Source: Muribaculaceae bacterium
GTDB taxonomy: Bacteria; Bacteroidota; Bacteroidia; Bacteroidales; Muribaculaceae
Length of the DNA stretch: 11,154 bases
Assembly: GCA_029057255.1 (NCBI GenBank)
Contig: JAICZO010000382.1
Coordinates: 1 to 11,154, forward strand
Reading direction: 5' to 3'
This document shows, piece by piece, positions 5,542 through 11,154 of this stretch. Made by a program: the position numbers and the translations under genes. Position 1 is the first letter of the stretch. Each line of letters begins with the position of its first letter. The notes under the pieces were generated by a model. That model was not told the DNA's origin. It saw only the letters and a program-made list of their open reading frames with translations, and did no database searches.

Positions 5542-7350
5542 ATGGCAAAGACAACTGAACGAAATATTATGCCCGGACGGCTCAGGGAGATGTTCTTCTC
5601 CTTCCTGCTCTGGCGCGAAAAGCACATCAAGGAGAAAAACTTCGTGCTCGTGCTCGCTCTGCTCGTGGGTGTGTGCAGCGGCGTGGCGGCTATAGTGCTC
5701 AAGTTCCTGATACACTATATATCGACAGTGCTGACTCGCGGCGTCAACCTTGAGTCGGGCAACTGGATCTATATACTGCTGCCTGCCGTCGGTGTCGTAA
5801 TCACCGCTCTCTATGTGCGCTATGTGGTGCGCGACGACATCTCGCACGGCGTCACCCGCGTGCTGTATGCCATCTCTCAGAACAAGAGCCGTCTCAAGCG
5901 GCATAACATCTACACGTCGGTCGTGGCCTCGTCGGTGACGATAGGCTTCGGAGGTTCGGTCGGAGCCGAGGGCCCTATAGTCTATACGGGCGCGGCCATA
6001 GGCTCCAATCTCGGGCGGGTGTTCCGCATGTCGCCGCGCATCCTCATGATACTCGTGGGCTGCGGCGCCGCCGCCGGTATCGCGGGCATCTTCAAGGCTC
6101 CTATCGCCGGCATGCTTTTCACGCTCGAGGTGCTGATGCTCGACCTGACGGCCATGTCGGTCATGCCCCTGCTCATCGCCTCTATCACGAGCACTACGAT
6201 AGCATATGTCTACACGGGTTATGAATTTGAGTTCTTCTTCGCGCAGACCGAGAACTTCTATACGTCGCGCATCCCCTACGTCATCCTGCTGGGCATAGTC
6301 AGCGGCTTCGCGTCGCTTTACTTCACCCGCGTGATGAACATGATGGAGAATTTCTTCCGACGCTTCAAGAACCGCTGGTTCAAGACCCTTGTAGGCTGCT
6401 GCATCCTGTCGGCTCTCGTGTTCTTCTTCCCGCCGCTTTACGGCGAAGGCTACGGCGCGATAGTGGGGCTGCTTGCCGGCGACACGTCGTCGATTGTCAA
6501 CGGTTCTATTTTCTACAGCGACCGGTACGAGGTGTGGTTCCTGGCTCTGTTCATCGGGCTTGTCATTGCCACCAAAGCTTTCGCCACGTCGGCCACCAAC
6601 GGTGCCGGAGGCGTGGGCGGCACGTTCGCGCCGTCGCTCTATGTGGGATGTATGACCGGCTTCCTCTTCGCCTACATCGTCAACCACCTCGGCCTTGTCG
6701 AGCTGTCGACCAAGAACTTCGCCCTTATAGGCATGGCGGGTGTGATGAGCGGCGTCATGCACGCTCCTCTGATGGCCATCTTCCTCACGGCCGAGCTGAC
6801 GGGCGGCTATGAGCTGTTCCTGCCGCTGCTGATAGTCAGCACCATATCGTATGGCACAATCAAGATGTTCGAGCCGTACTCAATCTATACGATGCGACTT
6901 GCCAAGCGCGGCGAGCTGCTGACGCACCACAAGGACAAGGCCGTGCTGACTCTTCTGAAAATCAACAATGTCATCGAGACTGACTTCCTGCCCGTAACGC
7001 CCGAGATGACACTCAAGGATATGGTCGACACCATAGCCAAGAGCAAGCGAAACCTCTTCCCCGTGCTCAACGACCGCGGCGAGCTGCTCGGCGTGGTGCT
7101 CCTCGACGAGATACGCAACATCATGTTCCGCCCCGACCTGTACCGCCGCATGCGTGTGAGCACTTTCATGTCGATACCGCCGGCCAAAATCGAGCTGGGC
7201 GAGAACATGGACAAGGTCATGAAGACCTTCGACACCACCGGGGCGTGGAACCTCCCTGTGGTCGAGAACGGCCGATATGTCGGCTTCGTGTCCAAGAGCA
7301 AGATATTCAACTCTTACCGCCGCGTGCTGCGTCACTACTGCGACGACTGA
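5542..7350 (+). CDS. CLC-family chloride channel/transporter with C-terminal CBS pair
   Basis: This 602-residue protein combines a CLC membrane domain (about 35-455) with two CBS domains (about 474-530 and 540-600). Filter motifs are GGSVGAEGP (137-145), in which Glu143 is the gating glutamate; a reduced GSGIP-like loop ISHGV (100-104) that keeps Ser101; GGTFAP (359-364); and PYS at 445-447, where Tyr446 is the probable chloride-coordinating tyrosine. In the helix after FKAPIAG the sequence is LFTLEV. Aligned by eye with E. coli ClC (LFIIEE), the inner proton glutamate (E203) is Val197, as in animal ClC channels. The protein may therefore conduct chloride without tight proton coupling. CBS pairs in this family often bind adenine nucleotides and regulate gating. 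The gene starts 32 bases after the sugar transferase, with no visible promoter in the gap, and is probably the last gene of the tsaB transcript. Confidence 0.93.
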   Translation: MAKTTERNIMPGRLREMFFSFLLWREKHIKEKNFVLVLALLVGVCSGVAAIVLKFLIHYISTVLTRGVNLESGNWIYILLPAVGVVITALYVRYVVRDDISHGVTRVLYAISQNKSRLKRHNIYTSVVASSVTIGFGGSVGAEGPIVYTGAAIGSNLGRVFRMSPRILMILVGCGAAAGIAGIFKAPIAGMLFTLEVLMLDLTAMSVMPLLIASITSTTIAYVYTGYEFEFFFAQTENFYTSRIPYVILLGIVSGFASLYFTRVMNMMENFFRRFKNRWFKTLVGCCILSALVFFFPPLYGEGYGAIVGLLAGDTSSIVNGSIFYSDRYEVWFLALFIGLVIATKAFATSATNGAGGVGGTFAPSLYVGCMTGFLFAYIVNHLGLVELSTKNFALIGMAGVMSGVMHAPLMAIFLTAELTGGYELFLPLLIVSTISYGTIKMFEPYSIYTMRLAKRGELLTHHKDKAVLTLLKINNVIETDFLPVTPEMTLKDMVDTIAKSKRNLFPVLNDRGELLGVVLLDEIRNIMFRPDLYRRMRVSTFMSIPPAKIELGENMDKVMKTFDTTGAWNLPVVENGRYVGFVSKSKIFNSYRRVLRHYCDD

Positions 7351-7374
7351 CGCCCGGTGACTGATACAAAAATC

Positions 7375-7400
7375 GAGGCCGCTCCTTTCGGGGCGGCCTC
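7375..7400 (-). terminator. Intrinsic terminator after mutB, possibly bidirectional
   Basis: The arms 7375-7385 and 7390-7400 (outer GAGGCCGC with GCGGCCTC) form an 11-bp stem with one G-T pair and a TTTC loop. Reading on the minus strand, the stem is followed by GATTTTTG, a T-run that fits termination of mutAB. On the plus strand no T-run follows, but the stem starts 25 bases after the CLC stop and could also slow transcription from that side. Confidence 0.8.
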
Positions 7401-7427
7401 AATCGTTATGCGGGATTATGTACCGGA

Positions 7428-9560
7428 TTATTCTTCGCTGAGGAGCTCGAGCATCTTGATTGCCGATACGGGGATACGTGTGCCGGGGCCGAAGATTGCC
7501 GCTACGCCTGCCTTGTAGAGGAAGTCATAGTCCTGAGCGGGGATAACACCGCCGGCGGTGACCATGATGTCCTCGCGGCCGAGCTTGCGGAGCTCTTCGA
7601 TAACCTGCGGGATGAGAGTCTTGTGGCCTGCAGCGAGCGACGATACACCGAGGATGTGGACGTCGTTCTCGACAGCCTGACGGGCTGCTTCGGCGGGAGT
7701 CTGGAAGAGGGGACCCATGTCGACGTCGAAGCCGCAGTCGGCATAGCCGGTGGCTACCACCTTGGCGCCGCGGTCGTGGCCGTCCTGGCCCATCTTTGCG
7801 ATCATGATACGGGGCTGGCGGCCTTCGCGCTTGGCGAATTCCTCGCACATCTTCTGTGCGCGCTCGAAGTCGGGGTCTTGTTTTGTTTCTGAAGAGTACA
7901 CGCCTGAGATAGTTCTGATTACAGCTTTGTAGCGGCCTACGACTTCTTCGCAGGCGTCGGATATTTCGCCGAGGGTGGCGCGGAGTCCGGCAGCCTTGAC
8001 GGCGAGGTCGAGCAGGTTGCCTTTCTTGGTGCGTACGCACTCGGTGATAGCCTCGAGGGCTTCTTTCACCTTGGCTTCGTCGCGGTGAGCCTTGACGTCG
8101 TTGAGGCGCTCGATCTGCTCGCGGCGTACCTCGGTGTTGTCAATCTCGAGGATGTCGATGGGATCCTCGTGGTCGAGACGGTACTTGTTGATGCCGACGA
8201 TGGTCTGACGGCCGGAGTCGATGCGGGCCTGGGTGCGTGCCGAAGCCTCCTCGATGCGGAGCTTGGGCAGACCGGTCTCGATAGCCTTGGCCATGCCGCC
8301 GAGCTTCTCGATTTCCTGGATGTGCTCCCATGCGCGGTGAGCGATCTCGTTGGTGAGAGCCTCGACGTAGTACGAACCGCCCCAGGGGTCGATGGCACGT
8401 GTTACCTGTGTCTCTTCCTGGATGTATATCTGAGTGTTACGTGCGATACGAGCCGAGAAGTCGGTAGGCAGCGCGATAGCCTCGTCGAGAGCGTTGGTGT
8501 GGAGACTCTGAGTGTGGCCGAGGGCAGCGCCCATAGCCTCGATGCAGGTACGGCCTACGTTGTTGAAGGGGTCCTGCTCGGTGAGCGACCAGCCCGATGT
8601 CTGCGAGTGTGTGCGCAGAGCGAGCGATTTGGGGTTCTTGGGGTTGAACTGCTTGACAATCTTTGCCCAGAGCATACGTGCTGCACGCATCTTGGCCACT
8701 TCCATGAAGTAGTTCATGCCGATAGCCCAGAAGAACGACAGGCGGGGTGCGAACGAGTCGATGTCCATGCCGGCGTTGACACCTGCGCGGAGGTATTCGA
8801 GACCGTCGGCGAGGGTGTATGCAAGCTCGATGTCGCAAGTAGCGCCTGCTTCCTGCATGTGGTAGCCCGAGATCGAGATAGAGTTGAACTTGGGCATGTT
8901 CTGCGATGTGTACTCGAAGATGTCGGCGATGATGCGCATCGAGAATTCAGGCGGGTAGATATATGTGTTACGCACCATGAATTCCTTGAGGATGTCGTTC
9001 TGGATAGTACCTGCCATCTCTTCGAGCTTGGCACCCTGCTCGAGACCGGCGTTGATGTAGAAGGCGAGTACGGGGAGCACGGCGCCGTTCATTGTCATCG
9101 AGACGGACATCTTGTTGAGGGGTATGCCGTCGAAGAGCACCTTCATGTCGTCGAGCGAGCAGATCGACACACCTGCCTTGCCGACGTCGCCCACTACGCG
9201 TTCGTGGTCGGCGTCATAGCCGCGGTGTGTTGCGAGGTCGAATGCTACAGAGAGACCCTTCTGGCCGGAAGCGAGGTTGCGGCGGTAGAAGGCGTTGGAC
9301 TCGGCAGCTGTCGAGAAGCCTGCGTACTGGCGGATGGTCCAGGGGCGCAAGGGGTACATGGCGCTGTACGGGCCACGCAGGAAGGGGGGTATGCCCGACA
9401 TGTAGTTGAGGTGTTCGAGACCCTCGAGGTCGGACTTGGTGTAAATCGGTTTTACGGGTATGAGCTCGGGAGTCGTCCACTCTTCTGCATGGGCGTCAGC
9501 CGCGGGCTTGGGACCGCATGTCCCTGCCGTGATGTCGATATTTCTAAAATCGGGTTTCAT
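7428..9560 (-). CDS. mutB: Methylmalonyl-CoA mutase, large (catalytic) subunit
   Basis: This 710-residue protein, close to the usual size, carries out the B12-dependent interconversion of succinyl-CoA and methylmalonyl-CoA. In Bacteroidales it serves succinate-to-propionate fermentation. The N-terminal TIM barrel contains GPYSAMYPLRPWTIRQYAGF, SVAFDLATHRGYDADHERV and SVSMTMNGAVLPVLAFY, followed by LRTHSQTSGWSLTEQDPFNN. DPWGGSYYVE closes the substrate domain. The C-terminal cobalamin-binding domain begins near IMIAKMGQDGHDRG. His595 in DGHDRG (593-598) is the lower axial cobalt ligand, followed by the GVSSLAAGH and VTAGGVIP nucleotide-loop motifs. All key motifs are intact, so this is the active subunit. 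The gene starts 29 bases after the mutA stop in the usual mutA-mutB order. A terminator lies 28 bases past its stop. Confidence 0.97.
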   Translation of the reverse strand: MKPDFRNIDITAGTCGPKPAADAHAEEWTTPELIPVKPIYTKSDLEGLEHLNYMSGIPPFLRGPYSAMYPLRPWTIRQYAGFSTAAESNAFYRRNLASGQKGLSVAFDLATHRGYDADHERVVGDVGKAGVSICSLDDMKVLFDGIPLNKMSVSMTMNGAVLPVLAFYINAGLEQGAKLEEMAGTIQNDILKEFMVRNTYIYPPEFSMRIIADIFEYTSQNMPKFNSISISGYHMQEAGATCDIELAYTLADGLEYLRAGVNAGMDIDSFAPRLSFFWAIGMNYFMEVAKMRAARMLWAKIVKQFNPKNPKSLALRTHSQTSGWSLTEQDPFNNVGRTCIEAMGAALGHTQSLHTNALDEAIALPTDFSARIARNTQIYIQEETQVTRAIDPWGGSYYVEALTNEIAHRAWEHIQEIEKLGGMAKAIETGLPKLRIEEASARTQARIDSGRQTIVGINKYRLDHEDPIDILEIDNTEVRREQIERLNDVKAHRDEAKVKEALEAITECVRTKKGNLLDLAVKAAGLRATLGEISDACEEVVGRYKAVIRTISGVYSSETKQDPDFERAQKMCEEFAKREGRQPRIMIAKMGQDGHDRGAKVVATGYADCGFDVDMGPLFQTPAEAARQAVENDVHILGVSSLAAGHKTLIPQVIEELRKLGREDIMVTAGGVIPAQDYDFLYKAGVAAIFGPGTRIPVSAIKMLELLSEE

Positions 9561-9589
9561 AGTCTGATATGTGGCTGAGACAGTCGGGT

Positions 9590-11154
9590 TTATTTGTTAA
9601 GAAGACGGTTGTTGAAGTCACGCAGTGTCTCGAGCACGTTGCAGCGAACGTGTACGAAGTCGTTGATGCCTGCTGCCTTGAGCTCGTCGGTGCATGCGGG
9701 AGCGCCTGCTACCACGAACTGAGCGCGGCCGTCAAGGTACTTGAATGCGGCGGGAGCGAGCTCGGCGTATTCGTCGTCGGACGAGCAGAGCACGATGACG
9801 TCGGCACCCTGTGCGAGTGCGGCGTCGACGCCTTCCTCAACGGTGTTGAAGCCGAGGTTGTCGATAATCTCGTAGCCGGCGCAGCCGAAGAAGTTGGTCG
9901 AGAACTGTGCGCGTGCAAGACGCATGGCGAGGTTGCCGATGGTGAGCATGAACACTTTGGGACGGCGTGCTGCTGCTTCTGTCTCGAGGCGGAGTGCCTC
10001 GAAGTCGGTGGCGGCGCGCTTCATGCACAGGGCGTTGGGACCCTTCTCGGTGCTGCATCCGCAGTGACATCCTTCGCCCTTCTCGATCTTTGAAGCGGCG
10101 GTCTCGTTGATGTTGGGGTACTGGTTTGTGCCCAGGAGTATCTCTTTGCGACGGGCAACGTCGGTGTGACGCTTCTCGCACGATTCGTTGACAGCTTTCT
10201 GAACATCGCCGCGGCCTACCGCACCGAAGAAACCGCCTTCTTCCTCAACGGTGGCAAGGAAGAGCTTCCATGCCTCTTCGGCGATAGATACGGTGAGCTT
10301 CTCTACATAGTAGCTGCCGCCTGCGGGGTCGACCACCTTGTCCATGTGGCTCTCCTCTTTGAGGAGGAACTGCTGGTTGCGGGCGATGCGCTCCGAGAAA
10401 GCGTCGGGAGTCTTATAGGGTACGTCGAAGGGAGTGGTGACGATAGAGTCGACACCGGCCACACATGCCGAGAAAGTCTCGGTCTGGCTGCGGAGCAGGT
10501 TGACGTGTGCGTCGTAGATTGTCTGGTTGAAGAGCGAAGTAGTGGCGCAGACATTCATCTTGGCTGCGCAGAGGCACTCGGGCTTGTACTGCTCTACAAT
10601 CTGCGCCCAGAGCATGCGTCCGGCGCGGAACTTGGCGATTTCCATGAAGAAGTTCGACGATACGCACATGTCGAATTTGATGCGCTTGGCGACTTCGTCG
10701 ACGCTGCGGCCTGCGTCGGTCAGGGCTGTGAGCCATGCCGAGCCCCAAGCCAGAGCGTAGCCGAGTTCCTGGTAGATGAATGCACCGCCGTTGGCGAGCA
10801 TAGCCGATGCCACGTCGAGGCAGCGGATGCCGGCGACGGGAGCCACGGTGTCGAGCAGGCGGCAAGCCTCAGCGACGATGGCTGCGGTGTCGACGCCTTC
10901 GATGCCGTGACGGAACTGACGGCGGAGGGGGTTGTACTCGACAGAGCCGCGGAAAGTATCCTCGGCGCCTGCAGCCTTGACAGCCTTGACGAGTTCTTCG
11001 GCGACTGCGACGGCCTTGCCGGGGCAGCAGCTGAGGTTGATCTCTACCTTGGCAAGGTCAATGCCTTTGAGGAGCACAGCCACGTCGGCAGCGTCGGCTA
11101 CCTTGAAGCCGAGCGAGTTGACGCCCTTTGTGAGCACGTCGAGAGCGAGGGTGT
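9590..11154 (-). CDS. mutA: Methylmalonyl-CoA mutase, small subunit (5' end outside the window)
   Basis: About 520 C-terminal codons are visible, and the frame stays open to the right edge. A GTG at 11137 is in frame but internal, because coding similarity (TLALDVLTKGVNSLGF) continues past it. MutA proteins are usually a little over 600 residues, so about 100 are missing. The substrate-domain fold is recognisable from CSSNFFMEIAKFRAGRMLW, NQTIYDAHVNLLRSQTE and DPAGGSYYVEKLT. The C-terminal cobalamin-like domain (RPKVFMLTIGNLAMRLARAQF onwards) lacks the DxHxxG axial-histidine motif, as expected of the non-catalytic MutA, which stabilises the heterodimer with MutB. Between the two domains lies a short Cys-rich linker, KGEGCHCGCSTEKG (about 10042-10083). 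It heads the mutAB pair; any promoter or cobalamin riboswitch would lie beyond the window. Confidence 0.94.
   Translation of the reverse strand, partial: TLALDVLTKGVNSLGFKVADAADVAVLLKGIDLAKVEINLSCCPGKAVAVAEELVKAVKAAGAEDTFRGSVEYNPLRRQFRHGIEGVDTAAIVAEACRLLDTVAPVAGIRCLDVASAMLANGGAFIYQELGYALAWGSAWLTALTDAGRSVDEVAKRIKFDMCVSSNFFMEIAKFRAGRMLWAQIVEQYKPECLCAAKMNVCATTSLFNQTIYDAHVNLLRSQTETFSACVAGVDSIVTTPFDVPYKTPDAFSERIARNQQFLLKEESHMDKVVDPAGGSYYVEKLTVSIAEEAWKLFLATVEEEGGFFGAVGRGDVQKAVNESCEKRHTDVARRKEILLGTNQYPNINETAASKIEKGEGCHCGCSTEKGPNALCMKRAATDFEALRLETEAAARRPKVFMLTIGNLAMRLARAQFSTNFFGCAGYEIIDNLGFNTVEEGVDAALAQGADVIVLCSSDDEYAELAPAAFKYLDGRAQFVVAGAPACTDELKAAGINDFVHVRCNVLETLRDFNNRLLNK

Noticed and set aside
4328..5554. 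408-codon open frame antisense to the sugar-phosphate transferase
   Set aside because: It is His/Arg/Asp-rich with no motif, and it lies entirely opposite a gene with catalytic motifs intact.
5470..6762. 430-codon open frame antisense to the CLC gene
   Set aside because: The translation is a His/Arg/Glu-rich low-complexity type, typical of the complement of a GC-rich membrane-protein gene. It also overlaps well-supported genes.
8085..9578. 497-codon open frame antisense to mutB
   Set aside because: It mirrors the codon structure of mutB, whose strong motifs fix the real frame. The translation is rich in Val/Glu/His/Cys without any recognisable domain. Codon bias that avoids antisense stops explains it.
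9561..9589. Separate promoter or riboswitch between mutA and mutB
   Set aside because: The gap is only 29 bases, with no -7 element and no hairpin. The pair is most simply one transcript.
11135..11137. GTG as the start codon of mutA
   Set aside because: The frame and MutA-like sequence continue upstream to the window edge, and the family is about 100 residues longer at the N-terminus.

Overview
The window looks like chromosomal core DNA of a Bacteroidales bacterium, most likely a GC-rich member such as the Muribaculaceae (the family is an inference). The signs are a Bacteroidetes-type omega subunit, an omega/BamD gene pair, a B12-dependent methylmalonyl-CoA mutase pair typical of propionate-forming Bacteroidales, TAnnTTTG-type -7 promoter elements, and A/T-rich stretches instead of Shine-Dalgarno sites before most start codons. 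I see no mobile element, CRISPR array, tRNA or rRNA.

Layout. Positions 2-310 (+) are the tail of an unidentified protein. It converges on the minus-strand pair bamD -> rpoZ (1610-423), and a perfect 21-bp inverted repeat lies between the two. Upstream of bamD, also on the minus strand, is yicC (2613-1726). A 172-bp divergent promoter region separates yicC from a plus-strand run of four close genes: tsaB (2786), tsaC (3484, overlapping tsaB by 4 bp), a membrane sugar-phosphate transferase (4085) and a CLC-family chloride transporter with two CBS domains (5542-7350). A hairpin terminator follows, and then the minus-strand pair mutA -> mutB fills the rest (11154-7428). mutA runs off the right edge.

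How they work together. TsaC makes threonylcarbamoyl-AMP, and TsaB is part of the complex that transfers the threonylcarbamoyl group to tRNA (t6A37), so the overlapping pair is functionally coherent. YicC (RNA turnover), omega (RNA polymerase) and BamD (outer-membrane assembly) are housekeeping functions. MutA and MutB interconvert succinyl-CoA and methylmalonyl-CoA in the succinate-propionate route. The sugar transferase and the CLC protein appear to share the t6A transcript without an obvious functional link.

I found no clearly novel system. The points most worth checking are the channel-like valine in the CLC protein at the position where exchangers carry the proton glutamate, two similar short palindromes in regulatory regions, and a cysteine-rich linker in MutA.
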